From Georgenia muralis (GTDB lineage: Bacteria; Actinomycetota; Actinomycetes; Actinomycetales; Actinomycetaceae), in contig NZ_RKRA01000001.1 in the NCBI RefSeq assembly GCF_003814705.1, positions 2,480,001 through 2,544,000 of the forward strand: a stretch of 64,000 nucleotides of DNA, read 5' to 3'. Made by a program: the position numbers and the translations under genes. The notes below the pieces were generated by a model. It was given only the letters and a program-made list of their open reading frames with translations. It was not told the DNA's origin and made no database searches. Of this stretch, positions 35,358 to 45,849 are shown one piece after another. Positions within the stretch are counted from its first letter, which is position 1; each line of letters starts with the position of its first letter.

Positions 35358-36650
35358 TCACCGCCGGGCGAGGGTGAGCAGCCGGTCGAGGATCCGTTCG
35401 CCGTCGGAGCGGATGCCGTCGTGGTGGTACTCGTTCGTCACCCACGGCCGCACCCCCCGCACCGCGGCGGCGGTGGCGCGGGAGAGCTCGAGCGGGACGA
35501 ACATGTCGTCCACGTACACGGCCGCGGCGACGGGCACCTCGTTGGTCGCCAGCACCTCGGGGTCGTACAGGGCGGGGAAGTCGGCCTTGGCGGCGAGGAG
35601 GTCGGCGGCGTCCGCGAGCGGGGCGAGGGCCGGGTCCTCCCGCAGCTGCCAGGGGTACACGTGCTCCCCGGTGAGGTGGTAGGGCCGGGACGTGTCGGCC
35701 GGGTCGGCGTCCTCGGCGAAGCCGTCCCACTCCTCGCGCAGGCGGTGGGCGGCCCAGCGGGTGGCCGAGCCCTGCGCGTAGATCGGCTCGTGCAGGACCG
35801 CGTAGAGGGGGTTCGTGGCGTGGCTGAGCAGGGCGCCGGTGTCGGCGAGGAAGGTGCGGGCGAGGCGGCGGGTGCCGCCGACCGAGACGAACGGCGCCTC
35901 GAGGACGTGGTGGAGGGCGTGGAAGCCGAGGTCGGCGCCGAGCCGGATGCCGATCTGGCGCAGCCGACGGGCGGAGAGCACCTCGCCGGTGGGCAGGCGC
36001 TCCTCGGTGCCGCCCAGGTGCCGCGCGACGTCGCGTAGGGCCCGCTCGTCCGCCGGGTAGCGGGCGAAGTACTCGGCGTTGCGCGCGGCGGTGCGGGCGT
36101 AGGTGAGGCGGTAGACGTCCTCGGCGCCGGCGGTCAGTCCGGGCAGGCCGCCGGTGACGAGCACCTCGAGCAGGCCGTGCGGGGCCCGGGAGAGGTAGGT
36201 CGTCAGGACGAACCCGCCGTAGGACTGCCCCAGGGCCGACCACGGCCGACCGTCGGTGAGCTCGGCGCGCAGGGCCTCGGCGTCGGCGACGATCGCGTCG
36301 GCCCGGAAGTGGGCGAGGTAGTCGGCCTGGGCGGCGGCGTCGCCGCGGGCGGGGACGGTCAGGGCGTCGGCGGGGGTCGAGCGGCCGGTGCCGCGCTGGT
36401 CGAGCAGGACGACGCGGAAGTCGTCCAGAGCGCGGTCGACCCAGCCGGTGATCCGGGCGGGCCGGTCCGCCCGGCCGCCGGGGCCGCCCTGGAGGTAGAG
36501 CAGGTGCGGGCGGTCGGCGCCACCGTCGCGCACGATCTCGCGGGCGAAGACCTCGATCCGCTCCCCGCCGTGGGTGGCGTGGTCCAGGGGCACGGTGAGG
36601 GTGTGCTCGAGGACGTCGTGGCCGGGCAGGCGGAGGCGGGTGGTGTCCAT
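35358..36650 (-). CDS. Alpha/beta-hydrolase, proline iminopeptidase-like (S33)
   Basis: 430 residues. Nucleophile elbow GQSYGGF (about 147-153), oxyanion motif LQGGPGGRADRP (about 54-65), Asp near SRPYHLTGEHVYPW and a late His in EYHHDG. The pattern and length match the S33 proline iminopeptidase group (about 430 residues). Cytosolic. GAGGA ribosome binding site before ATG 36650. Likely cotranscribed with the PfkB kinase upstream (49-bp gap). Confidence 0.88.
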   Translation of the reverse strand: MDTTRLRLPGHDVLEHTLTVPLDHATHGGERIEVFAREIVRDGGADRPHLLYLQGGPGGRADRPARITGWVDRALDDFRVVLLDQRGTGRSTPADALTVPARGDAAAQADYLAHFRADAIVADAEALRAELTDGRPWSALGQSYGGFVLTTYLSRAPHGLLEVLVTGGLPGLTAGAEDVYRLTYARTAARNAEYFARYPADERALRDVARHLGGTEERLPTGEVLSARRLRQIGIRLGADLGFHALHHVLEAPFVSVGGTRRLARTFLADTGALLSHATNPLYAVLHEPIYAQGSATRWAAHRLREEWDGFAEDADPADTSRPYHLTGEHVYPWQLREDPALAPLADAADLLAAKADFPALYDPEVLATNEVPVAAAVYVDDMFVPLELSRATAAAVRGVRPWVTNEYHHDGIRSDGERILDRLLTLARR

Positions 36651-36699
36651 GGTGTCCTCGGTGGTGGCGGGGCGGAGTGCGGCTCGGTGGTCGCAGCGG

Positions 36700-37797
36700 T
36701 CAGTGGTCGCGCAGGGTCGGGGCCGGGCCCTCGGCCGGCTGGGCGTCGGAGAACCGGGCGAGGGTGGCCTCGGCCCGCCGCACCCGGGCGAGCGGGTGGC
36801 CCTGCAGGGCCTCGCCGAGGAACGCGTAGTGCTCGGCCGTGGCCCGGGCGGTGCTGTCGCCGGTGCGGGCGGACGCCACCGTGGCGCTCCACCAGTCGGC
36901 GAGGTCGCCCCACCCCGGCGCCGCGAGGGAGCCGCCGAAGTGCTGGACGGCGAGCGCCGAGCACAGCACCGCGAACCGCAGGCGCTGCTCCAGCTCCCAG
37001 CCCTGCAGCGTGGCCGTGACCAGGGCTGCGGTGAAGACGTCCCCGGCGCCGGTGGGGTCCACCGCCACCACCGACAGCGGCTCCACCCGGACCTCGGCGC
37101 CGGTGGCGGCGTCGACCGCGAGGGCGCCGTCGGCGCCGAGGGTGACCACCGCGAGCGGGACGTGCTCGGCCAGGGCCCGGGCCGCCGCGGCGGGGGAGCT
37201 GGTGCGGGTCCACGCCATCGCCTCGTCGGCGTTGGGGGTGAAGACCGCGCAGCCCGCCAGCGCGGCGGCGAGCCGGGCGGGGTCCCACCGACCCGTGGTG
37301 TCCCAGCCGCCGTCGGCAACGACCAGGGCGCCGGCGTCGGCGCGCGGGCGCCACCACGGCTCGCCCGCGGCGAGGACGTCGACGACGACGGCGCGTGCGG
37401 GCGGGGCGGCCGCGGCCAGGACCGCGGCGGGCTCGGGGTCCGGGTGGCCGTGGGTGATCATCGACCGGTCGCCGTCGAGCGCGACCGAGACCGTGACGGA
37501 GGAGTGCCAGTGCCGGTAGCGGCGTGCGGCGGAGAGGTCGACGCCCTCCTGCTCCCCGAGGACCGTCCACAGCCAGTCCGCGTAGGCGTCGTCGCCGAAC
37601 GCGGCGGCCAGGCCGGTGCGCAGGTCCAGCCGGGCCGCGGCGACGGCGAGGTTGGCGATGCCGCCGGGCGCGGAGCCCATGCCGCTCGCCCACACCTCGG
37701 TGCCCGGGCGCGGGGTCTCGGGCAGGCCGGTGAAGACGATGTCGACGAAGACCTGGCCGGTGACGAGCAGGTCGAGGGTGCGGGGGTCGGTGCTCAT
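36700..37797 (-). CDS. PfkB-family carbohydrate kinase
   Basis: 365 residues. PfkB signature 1 GSAPGGIANLAVAAARL (about 42-58) and signature 2 DPTGAGDVFTAAL (about 244-256) with the catalytic Asp. Phosphorylates a sugar or nucleoside with ATP; specificity is unresolved. Divergent from the GH4 glycosidase across only 39 bp, so the two probably share regulation and a phospho-sugar pathway. Confidence 0.9.
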   Translation of the reverse strand: MSTDPRTLDLLVTGQVFVDIVFTGLPETPRPGTEVWASGMGSAPGGIANLAVAAARLDLRTGLAAAFGDDAYADWLWTVLGEQEGVDLSAARRYRHWHSSVTVSVALDGDRSMITHGHPDPEPAAVLAAAAPPARAVVVDVLAAGEPWWRPRADAGALVVADGGWDTTGRWDPARLAAALAGCAVFTPNADEAMAWTRTSSPAAAARALAEHVPLAVVTLGADGALAVDAATGAEVRVEPLSVVAVDPTGAGDVFTAALVTATLQGWELEQRLRFAVLCSALAVQHFGGSLAAPGWGDLADWWSATVASARTGDSTARATAEHYAFLGEALQGHPLARVRRAEATLARFSDAQPAEGPAPTLRDH

Positions 37798-37836
37798 GGT
37801 GGTCCCGATCCTGCCACCGGTAGCGTGACGGGCGTG

Positions 37837-39177
37837 ATGCTCACGATCGTCGGCGGGGGCGGGTTCCGCGTGCCCCTCGTCCACCAGGCCCTGCTCGCCG
37901 CCCGGGACCGGGTCGACGTCAGCGACGTCGTCCTCCTCGACACCGACCCGCGCCGGCTCGCGGTGATGACCGACGTCCTCGCCCAGGCCGGGCCGTCCGG
38001 CGGCCCGCGGGTCCGGGCGACCACCGAGCCCGAGGAGGCACTGACGGGCGCCGACGTCGTCTTCGCGGCCGTCCGGGTCGGTGGCACCGCCGGGCGCACC
38101 CGGGACGAGCGCGACGCCATGGCCGAGGGCCTGCTCGGTCAGGAGACGGTCGGGCCGGGCGGCCTGGCCTACGCGCTGCGGACCGTGCCCGTGGTGGACG
38201 CGCTCGCCGAGCAGATCGCCGAGCACGCCCCGGCGGCCTGGACGATCACGTTCACCAACCCCGCCTCGATCGTCACCGAGGCGATGCGCGACCGGCTCGG
38301 CGACCGCGTCGTCGGGATCTGCGACACCCCCATCGCGCTGGTGCGCAACGCCCTGCGTGCGCTGGGCCTCGACCCGCGCGGGTTCGACACCGGCGAGGTG
38401 GCCGTCGACTACGCGGGCCTGAACCACCTCGGCTGGCTGCGCGGCCTCCACTGCGACGGCACCGACCTGCTCCCCGGGCTGCTCGCCGACGACGCCGCGC
38501 TCGCCGGCATCGAGGAGGCCCGGCTCATGGGGGCGGACTGGTTGCGGGCGCTGCGCGCCATCCCCAACGAGTACGTCTACTACTACGACTTCGCCCGCGA
38601 GGCCGTCGCCGCGCTCGCCGCCGCGCCGCACACCCGCGGGGAGTACCTCGCCGAGCAGCAGGAGACCTTCTACGCCGCCGCCTCCGCCCGACCCGGTGAG
38701 GCGCACGCGCTGTGGCGGGCGGCGCTCGCCGAGCGGGAGGCCACCTACATGGCCACCGAGCGGGAGAGTGCCGATGCGGGCCAGCGGGGCGCGGAGGACC
38801 TCGGTGGCGGCTACCACGAGGTCGCCGTCGACCTCATGGCCGCGCTCCTGGGCGGCGAGGAGCACCGGATGATCCTTGACGTCGCCAACGACGCGGGCGG
38901 CGGCACGCCGGTCGTCCCGGGCCTGCCGACGGACGCCGTGGTCGAGGTGCCCGTCCTCGCCTCGGCCGCCGGGGTGCGGCCACTGCCGACGCGCACCGGC
39001 CTCGACCCGGTGATGACCGCCCGGCTCCAGGCCGTCAAGGCGGCCGAGCGGCTCACGATCGAGGCCGCCCGCACCGAGTCGGTGACGACGGCGTGGCGGG
39101 CTCTGGCCGCCCACCCCCTCGTCGACTCGGTCGCCGTGGCCCGCCGCCTGGCCGAGCGCGCCCTCGGCGGCCGGTGA
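37837..39177 (+). CDS. Glycoside hydrolase family 4 (6-phospho-beta-glucosidase-like)
   Basis: 446 residues. GH4 enzymes use NAD and Mn2+ in a redox-elimination mechanism. Visible are the N-terminal Rossmann segment LTIVGGGGFRVPLV, FTNPASIVTEA, the metal-binding Cys162 in GICDTP and His197 in YAGLNHLGW. The Cys-Asp-Thr-Pro form and length match 6-phospho-beta-glucosidases. A GTG one codon upstream is an alternative start. Phosphorylated substrates normally come from a PTS, and none is in this window. Confidence 0.9.
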   Translation: MLTIVGGGGFRVPLVHQALLAARDRVDVSDVVLLDTDPRRLAVMTDVLAQAGPSGGPRVRATTEPEEALTGADVVFAAVRVGGTAGRTRDERDAMAEGLLGQETVGPGGLAYALRTVPVVDALAEQIAEHAPAAWTITFTNPASIVTEAMRDRLGDRVVGICDTPIALVRNALRALGLDPRGFDTGEVAVDYAGLNHLGWLRGLHCDGTDLLPGLLADDAALAGIEEARLMGADWLRALRAIPNEYVYYYDFAREAVAALAAAPHTRGEYLAEQQETFYAAASARPGEAHALWRAALAEREATYMATERESADAGQRGAEDLGGGYHEVAVDLMAALLGGEEHRMILDVANDAGGGTPVVPGLPTDAVVEVPVLASAAGVRPLPTRTGLDPVMTARLQAVKAAERLTIEAARTESVTTAWRALAAHPLVDSVAVARRLAERALGGR

Positions 39178-39185
39178 GAGACCCG

Positions 39186-40154
39186 ATGCCCGACGGCCCT
39201 GACTCGCCCTACGCCGTGCTCGGTGTCGACCGCCGCGCGTCCGCGGCGGAGCTGCGCCGCGCCTACCGGCGGCGTCAGCGTAAGACCCACCCCGACCTCG
39301 GCGGCGACCCGGTGGCCTTCCACGCCGTCCAGGTGGCCTGGGAGCGGATCGGCACCCCGGCCGCGCGGGCCGCCTACGACCGCGAGGCCGCCGGCGCACC
39401 GCACCGGCCGGGCGGCCGGGACGAGGAGGGCACCCGGACGTGGACGTCGGGGACCCGGCGCGGCAGCGCCCGGGCACCGTCGCGGGCCCGCTCCTACGGT
39501 CACCCGGGCGGCGCGTCCCGCCAGCGCTTCCTCACCCTGGTGCGCGAGTGGGCCGGGCGCGGCACCGCGCTCGAGGACCCCTACGACGAGGACCTCCTCG
39601 CCCGCGCCCCGGTGGAGATCCGCCACGCCCTGGCCGACGCCCTCGCCGAGGAGAGCACGGCCCGCACCCTTGGTGCGCTCGGCGCGTCCTGGGTGCTGTG
39701 GCACGACGTCGTCACCGAGGCGGGGGAGTGGACGCTGCGCCCGGGGGCCCCGGTCACCGACCCGCCCAAGATCGACCACGTGGCTCTGGGCCCCACCGGT
39801 CTGTTCCTCGTGCAGTCCGAGGACTGGGGCGCGCCCGTGACCGTGCGGGGCAGCGAGCTCGTCAGCCCGGGCCTGCCGCCGGGGGAGGAGCCCGTGCGCG
39901 CCTTCGAGCGGCGGGCCCGGATCGTGCGGTCGTGGCGGGTGGCGGTCGCTGCCCTGGTGGTGGTCCTCCCCGACGATGCCCTGGCGGAGGACGTCATCCT
40001 GCTGCGCCGGGCCGGGTGGCGACACGCCACCGTGTACGCCGTGCGCCGCCGCGCACTCGGTGCCCTGCTCAGCGGCGGAACGGGGCGGCGGATCGGCGAG
40101 GAGGAGTTCTTCGCCGTCCGTGACCGGCTCAACCAGGTGATCCGGTTCGTCTGA
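39186..40154 (+). CDS. J-domain protein with a NERD-like C-terminal domain
   Basis: 322 residues. N-terminal J domain (residues 8-65) with the HPD tripeptide in KTHPDLGG that activates Hsp70 ATPase. After an Arg/Gly-rich linker (about 80-110) the C-terminal half shows a nuclease-related (NERD) pattern: an E.....L...G motif in EESTARTLGALGASWVLWHDV, then KIDHVALGPTGLFLVQSEDWG. No zinc-finger region as in true DnaJ. Starts 8 bp after the GH4 stop, so cotranscribed. Last backbone gene before the accessory island. Confidence 0.78.
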   Translation: MPDGPDSPYAVLGVDRRASAAELRRAYRRRQRKTHPDLGGDPVAFHAVQVAWERIGTPAARAAYDREAAGAPHRPGGRDEEGTRTWTSGTRRGSARAPSRARSYGHPGGASRQRFLTLVREWAGRGTALEDPYDEDLLARAPVEIRHALADALAEESTARTLGALGASWVLWHDVVTEAGEWTLRPGAPVTDPPKIDHVALGPTGLFLVQSEDWGAPVTVRGSELVSPGLPPGEEPVRAFERRARIVRSWRVAVAALVVVLPDDALAEDVILLRRAGWRHATVYAVRRRALGALLSGGTGRRIGEEEFFAVRDRLNQVIRFV

Positions 40155-40165
40155 CTGGGTGTGTC

Positions 40166-40189
40166 CCATCTGGTGTACGGGCCAGATGG
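40166..40189. terminator. Hairpin at the left border of the island
   Basis: CCATCTGG and CCAGATGG with an 8-nt loop, 12 bp beyond the stop of the J-domain gene. May be a terminator or a remnant of a mobile-element end. Confidence 0.4.
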
Positions 40190-40234
40190 TCATGTCTACG
40201 GATCTGCCGATGTCCGATTGCCCCCGCGATCTCC

Positions 40235-40648
40235 ATGGTCAAGCGTCATCGTCAATTGTTACGCGGTGGTCTTTGCGAAGGCCAGTGCCTCGGTCGGTGT
40301 CTCGATCGGGCTGTCGAAGACGGTGACCACCTGATCGCCGCTTACCGCGAACCAGACCCAACCCGCGGACGCCAGGCGATGGAGAAGTTGATCACCTCGA
40401 TCAACACGGGGTCCCGGCCTCACTGACAGAGAGCATCACTCAGCCGCACGCTCAAGAAGCGCGCCGCCGACGTCCTGGCCTACTTTGAACCGGCCCGGCA
40501 CATCCAACGGGCCCACAGAGGCGATCAACGGCCGACTCGAGCACCTCCGCGGCTCCGCCCTCGGCTTCCGAAACCTCACCAACTACATCGCCAGGTTCAT
40601 CCTCGAGACCGGCGGATTCAGACCCCGACCACACCCTGGATTGCGATG
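40235..40648 (+). pseudogene. ISL3-family transposase, C-terminal remnant
   Basis: Broken reading frames encode recognisable ISL3 transposase C-terminal pieces in order: AAYREPDPTRGRQAMEKLI, then TLKKRAADVLAYF, then EAINGRLEHLRGSALGFRN and LETGGFRPRPHPGLR. Small indels separate them (around 40425-40450 and 40490-40515). The N-terminal two thirds and the terminal inverted repeats are missing. Confidence 0.85.
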
Positions 40649-40657
40649 AGCCCGAAA

Positions 40658-40873
40658 TCAATCCTGCAGGTCAGGTATCCATTTAAGAATTTCACCCGGC
40701 TGACACTCGAGCACGCGACAGATCGCATCTAGCGTCGAGAATCGTATTGCCTTCGCGCGACCGTTCTTGAGTACGGCGATGTTGGCGGGTGTAATACCCA
40801 CGGCGGTAGCAAAATCGCCTACCGAGATTTTCCGGCGTGCAAGCAGAGCATCCAGTTCGACGACGATGGGCAT
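40658..40873 (-). CDS. Small XRE-family regulator (YozG-like)
   Basis: 71 residues that are all helix-turn-helix: LLARRKISVGDFATAVGITP (about 9-28) then NIAVLKNGRAKAIRFSTLDA. Partner of the upstream DUF2975 gene by a TGATG overlap, a widespread pairing in Gram-positive bacteria. Probably autoregulates the pair through the repeats upstream. Confidence 0.88.
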   Translation of the reverse strand: MPIVVELDALLARRKISVGDFATAVGITPANIAVLKNGRAKAIRFSTLDAICRVLECQPGEILKWIPDLQD

Positions 40874-41349
40874 CAGATCACAACGTCGAGTTCAGTTCGA
40901 TACTCGATGGACACCTTCAGTAGGCCACGCACGACGAGCATAAGCAGTACGAGCGCGGTGCCACTGGTCACGCTTGCGGCCATAACGAGAACGACTCCAG
41001 GTCCCCCGACCTGGACGACACCAACTAAATGAACCATGATGCCCGCTGTTAAGAGCGTGATTGCGATGGCGCACCACGTGATGACGTCTACCCAGCGGAG
41101 GGCACGGGAAGTAAATATTCCGCCTCCTGTGACTAGACCTAGCAGCCGCCACACCGCACACAACGCTGCCTGAATGCATGCGATCGCGAGGATGGCGGCT
41201 ACGGAGTAGGGAATGACAAGGTAGGCGACCTCTGGGTACTCCGCTCCGATCTCGGTGGCGGCGATCGGCACCAGTACTTGCGTCAGCAGCGCACCGAGAA
41301 GAAGTGCGCCTAACGCCCCCCTCAACAGCCTCGCAGCGATGATGCTCAC
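40873..41349 (-). CDS. DUF2975 four-helix membrane protein
   Basis: 158 residues from GTG. Four hydrophobic segments; GGIFTSRALRWVDVITW (about 75-91) in the second loop is the DUF2975 signature. Function unknown; coupled to an XRE regulator. Codon use is less GC-rich than in the flanking backbone, supporting acquisition. Confidence 0.85.
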   Translation of the reverse strand: MSIIAARLLRGALGALLLGALLTQVLVPIAATEIGAEYPEVAYLVIPYSVAAILAIACIQAALCAVWRLLGLVTGGGIFTSRALRWVDVITWCAIAITLLTAGIMVHLVGVVQVGGPGVVLVMAASVTSGTALVLLMLVVRGLLKVSIEYRTELDVVI

Positions 41350-41389
41350 CTATCAATCATCAGAACTTACCTATCGAATGTCAATAGGT
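41348..41389 (-). promoter_or_regulatory. Promoter and operator repeats of the DUF2975-XRE operon
   Basis: On the minus strand TTGACA lies 17 bp before GATGAT. ACCTAT at 41369-41374 and ATAGGT at 41384-41389 form an inverted repeat around the -35 box, and a further ACCTATC copy overlaps the start region (41348-41354). These are natural candidates for binding by the XRE protein. Confidence 0.5.
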
Positions 41390-41508
41390 GAGCGCCGGTG
41401 CCGCCCGGTGGTCGACCGCCACTGCCGGGTTGAGGTGCGCGGCCGCGGGGCTTCCCGGAGGCGGCCTCGTTGCGGACTCGCTCGGCGTTGTCATGTCCTA
41501 GCCTGCAT

Positions 41509-42069
41509 CTATGTGACGCCCGGATCGATACGGGTCGTCCTGATGTTGAAGACTGTCTGCTCCGCACCTGGGTTCAAGCTGTCCCAGACGCTGTGGGTGA
41601 CTTCGGGACCTGCGGACCATGTGGTTCCACTGAGCCGCGCGCTGGAACACTTCTCCGAGCTCACGTTGGTGCCGCCGCGCGAGTACCAGAAGCACACATT
41701 GATGATGCGGAGGCCCGAGTAAATGTTGCCAGCGGCCCTTGCCTTCCCGTCGTACCGTAGTTGCACCACCTCCGTGCTTATGGCGTAGCTGGTCCCCCAC
41801 TGCACCATTGGAGTGATTTGCCCCGGTGATACCGTCGTGCCGAAATATCGGCCCACCGGGTCGCCGCCCGGAACAATCGCGAACTGTTCCACGTCGACGA
41901 CGAGACCATCCTCGGACCCATACTCACGTCCCCCAATCACTTCAGTCTTGGGCGCTAAGCCCTCGTCGCCCGTAGCCCCTGACGCGTATGCTCCACTTAC
42001 GCCCACGACTAGCAGCAGCGCAAGCGTCCCTGCCGTCGCAGTGATGACTATCGACTTATGTCTGCGCAC
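41509..42069 (-). CDS. Secreted hypothetical protein
   Basis: 186 residues. Sec-type signal peptide (basic MRRHKS, hydrophobic to about residue 26, cleavage near AYASG). The mature part is unrecognised; it has two cysteines (NVCFWY and EKCSS) that could form a disulfide. Noticeably lower GC than the backbone. No partner gene in obvious operon with it. Confidence 0.65.
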   Translation of the reverse strand: MRRHKSIVITATAGTLALLLVVGVSGAYASGATGDEGLAPKTEVIGGREYGSEDGLVVDVEQFAIVPGGDPVGRYFGTTVSPGQITPMVQWGTSYAISTEVVQLRYDGKARAAGNIYSGLRIINVCFWYSRGGTNVSSEKCSSARLSGTTWSAGPEVTHSVWDSLNPGAEQTVFNIRTTRIDPGVT

Positions 42070-42883
42070 AACGCTCCTATTGTTCGTTCCGGTCTGGCGA
42101 GCCCCGCTGCGACAACAGTGCCAGTTCGAAATGATTCATCAGACAGCAATCGGCCGTGAATTGATGCCATGGCAGTTTGCTGTCACCGCTCTAGAACGAC
42201 ACATTTGGCGCGAAAAGCGGCAAATCCGCCCTAGGGTGGCAGGAATCATCGGTCAAGATTCGATCCCTCAGACCAGTCCCTGATCCTTGCGGGATCCTGG
42301 CGTAGGTGGAGAGCGGGCGTCGCCACCAACGGAGGTCGAGCCCCTGCGTTGGTCGCCGCAGGGGGCCGCGCAGAGGTGGCCAAGTAGCCGCCCCCGGTGG
42401 TTGGTCGTGAGGTTGTCTTCCGCGGCGAGACGTTCCTGCCGACTCCCCTGCCCTAACTCGCAGTAAGTGCGGTAAGCACGCGCGACCTCCGCGATCGTCT
42501 CCGTCTGGCACCACTGCATAGCTCGTGATCGCGCCTACAGTGTTTCGAACGGATCCAGTCGAGGTGCTTCATCTTTACGGAGGGCTCGGCGGCCCCCGCA
42601 GCCGTAGTCGCCCGGGCCACTTGCACGGCCGAACATGGCATCCGCACATGCCGCCATGCGCGCGGTCGCGCCGATACATGCGGCTTGGGGGACGCGCCAT
42701 CGAACCGACGCGTCCCCCGGACTCGGCCCGGCTCGAACGTGCTGCCACCCTCTCCGTGCTGCTGGGTCCGGTCATCCGGAGCCACCGGACCTTGGGCGAG
42801 GACGAGGGACAGGCTAGGCGGAATCGTCCCCCATGCCGCCGTCGGCGCAGTGGTGCCGATGGCTGGGTGTTCGCGCGAAAGCC
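42070..42883. other. 814-bp region without a recognised gene
   Basis: No known family is seen. A minus-strand frame at 42268-42519 (83 residues) starts with protein-like sequence IAEVARAYRTYCELGQGSRQ but turns into Gly/Arg/Ser-rich text, so it may be a broken gene. The remainder has mixed composition and small frames only. Probably decayed island DNA. Confidence 0.4.
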
Positions 42884-43957
<1,074 letters not shown>

Positions 43958-44803
43958 TCAGCTGCTCCGGCGGCTGTTCAAGGCGCTGACCATCACGGGG
44001 TCGCGGTGGTCGAAGGCGACGCTGACGCCGGTGTCCAGCGTGGCGATGCGTGCCGTGTCCTCGTCGGTGAGCTCGAAGTCGAAGACGTCGAAGTTCTCGG
44101 CCATGCGCTCCGGTCGGGACGACTTGGGGATCACGACCACACCGCGCTGGATCAGCCAACGCAGGGCGACCTGGGCGACCGACTTGCCGTGGGCCCGGCC
44201 GATGGCGGTCAGGACCGGGTCGTTGAAGATGCCGTTCTTGCCCTCGGCGAGCGGGCCCCAGGACTCGATCTGGACGCCGCGGTCGGTCATGACCTGCTGG
44301 TCGGCCACGCGCTGGTGGTAGGGGTGGGTCTCGATCTGGTTCACGGCCGGAGTGATCTCGTTGTGGTCGATGAGGTCCACGAGCCGGTCGGGGTGGAAGT
44401 TCGAGACTCCGATGGCCCGGATGGCGCCCTGGCGGTGCAGGTCCTGCATCGCCCGCCAGGAGCTGTAGACGTCACCGAAGGGCTGGTGGATCAGGTACAG
44501 GTCCAGGCGGTCCAGCCCGAGCAGCTGCAGGGAGGTGTCGAAGGCACGCTTGGTGCCCTCCTCGCCACCGGAGTGGATCCACAGCTTGGTGGTGACGAAC
44601 AGCTCCTCGCGGGCGATGCCGCTGGCCTTGATGGCACGGCCCACGGCCTCCTCGTTGCCGTAGGCGGCGGCGGTGTCCAGGTGGCGGTACCCGGCGGCCA
44701 GGGCGTCGGTCACGACGCGCTCGGTCTCCTCGGCGGGGACCTGGAAGACGCCGAAGCCGAGGATCGGCATCTCGACGCCGTTGTTCAGGGTGACTGTCTG
44801 CAT
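43958..44803 (-). CDS. Aldo/keto reductase (2,5-diketo-gluconate reductase type, AKR5)
   Basis: 281 residues. [21 protein letters not shown] start, catalytic [13 protein letters not shown] (Asp/Tyr), Lys in VTTKLW and His in LYLIHQPFG; cofactor-binding [11 protein letters not shown] near residue 232. Divergent from an XRE/MmyB-type regulator over 161 bp that contain two palindromes. Confidence 0.93.
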   Translation of the reverse strand: MQTVTLNNGVEMPILGFGVFQVPAEETERVVTDALAAGYRHLDTAAAYGNEEAVGRAIKASGIAREELFVTTKLWIHSGGEEGTKRAFDTSLQLLGLDRLDLYLIHQPFGDVYSSWRAMQDLHRQGAIRAIGVSNFHPDRLVDLIDHNEITPAVNQIETHPYHQRVADQQVMTDRGVQIESWGPLAEGKNGIFNDPVLTAIGRAHGKSVAQVALRWLIQRGVVVIPKSSRPERMAENFDVFDFELTDEDTARIATLDTGVSVAFDHRDPVMVSALNSRRSS

Positions 44804-44892
44804 GGGGTTCGTGTCCTTCGTGTGGTCGTGAGGGTTGCTCAGCGCTGGTCGGCGCAGTCGCATGCCTTCACCACACCACCTGTGAGCTAGAG

Positions 44893-44927
44893 GAGGAACG
44901 TCCTCGCTATGGGTGCACTGGCAGTGC
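44893..44927. promoter_or_regulatory. Two palindromes between the AKR operon and the XRE regulator
   Basis: GAGGAACGTCCTC (arms of 5 bp, 44893-44905) and GCACTGGCAGTGC (arms of 6 bp, 44915-44927). Candidate operators for the divergently encoded regulator. Confidence 0.45.
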
Positions 44928-44964
44928 GTGGCTAGCGGGCACGGGCGCTCGTACCGTCGTGGGT

Positions 44965-45849
44965 ATGGACCAACGTGATGAGGTGCGCGACTTCCTCAGC
45001 TCGCGTCGTGCGCGGCTGAGGCCGACCGACGTCGGGCTCCCCGCCGGCACCGGACGACGCCGGGTAGCGGGGCTGCGACGCGACGAGGTCGCCGTCCTGG
45101 CGGGTGTCTCCTCGGAGTACTACGCCCGCCTGGAGCGGGGGAACCTCTCCGGCGCCTCCGACGCGGTCCTGGACGCGATCGCGGCGGCGCTGCGGCTGGA
45201 CGAGGCCGAGCACCTGCACCTGCGTAACCTCGCCCAGGCCGCCAGCCAGCCCGCCCGCCGGCGCCGCACCCCGGCGCCCCGCAACCACGTCCAGGCTTCG
45301 CTGCAGCGGGTCCTGGACGCGATGACCACCGTGCCGGCCTACGTCCGCGACTCCCGCATGGACATCGTGGCCGATAACGCCCTTGCGCGTGAGCTGCTCA
45401 GCCCTGTCTATCGCTTCGCCGAGCACACCGGCACCGCACCCAACAGCGCCCGGTATGCCTTCCTCGACGCCTCGGCGCGCGACTACTACCCCGACTGGAA
45501 GCAGGTCACGCACGACTGCGTCGCGGCGCTGCACGGCGCCGCGGGGCACAACCCCTACGACAAGCCGCTGTCCGACCTGGTCGGTGAGCTGTCGACCCGC
45601 TCGGAGACGTTCCGCACCCTGTGGGCCACCCACGACGTCCGCCTGCACCGCACGGGGATCAAGCGCCTGCACCACCCCGAGGTCGGCGTCCTCGCCCTGG
45701 AGTACGACGTCATGGAACTCGTCCACCCGCCCGGCCTGGTGTTCATCGCCTACAGCGCCGCACCCGACACACCCGGCGCCGACGGTTTAGCCCTCCTGGC
45801 GTCGCTAGCTGCGTCCCGTACCGACGCGCTGACCGCGCCGGGCGCATGA
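44965..45849 (+). CDS. XRE-family regulator with MmyB-like ligand domain
   Basis: 294 residues. N-terminal helix-turn-helix reads [24 protein letters not shown] (about residues 36-59). The C-terminal MmyB-like domain starts near residue 105 with [20 protein letters not shown] and is thought to bind a small hydrophobic ligand. Members usually control adjacent oxidoreductase genes, here the divergent AKR operon and the overlapping flavodoxin gene (ATGA). Confidence 0.88.
   Translation: MDQRDEVRDFLSSRRARLRPTDVGLPAGTGRRRVAGLRRDEVAVLAGVSSEYYARLERGNLSGASDAVLDAIAAALRLDEAEHLHLRNLAQAASQPARRRRTPAPRNHVQASLQRVLDAMTTVPAYVRDSRMDIVADNALARELLSPVYRFAEHTGTAPNSARYAFLDASARDYYPDWKQVTHDCVAALHGAAGHNPYDKPLSDLVGELSTRSETFRTLWATHDVRLHRTGIKRLHHPEVGVLALEYDVMELVHPPGLVFIAYSAAPDTPGADGLALLASLAASRTDALTAPGA

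Noticed and set aside
42287-42296. CCCTGATCC identical to the IS1380 terminal repeat
   Set aside because: The bases after it (TTGCGG) do not follow the terminal repeat (ACCGG), no partner repeat or transposase is near, and nine bases can match by chance.
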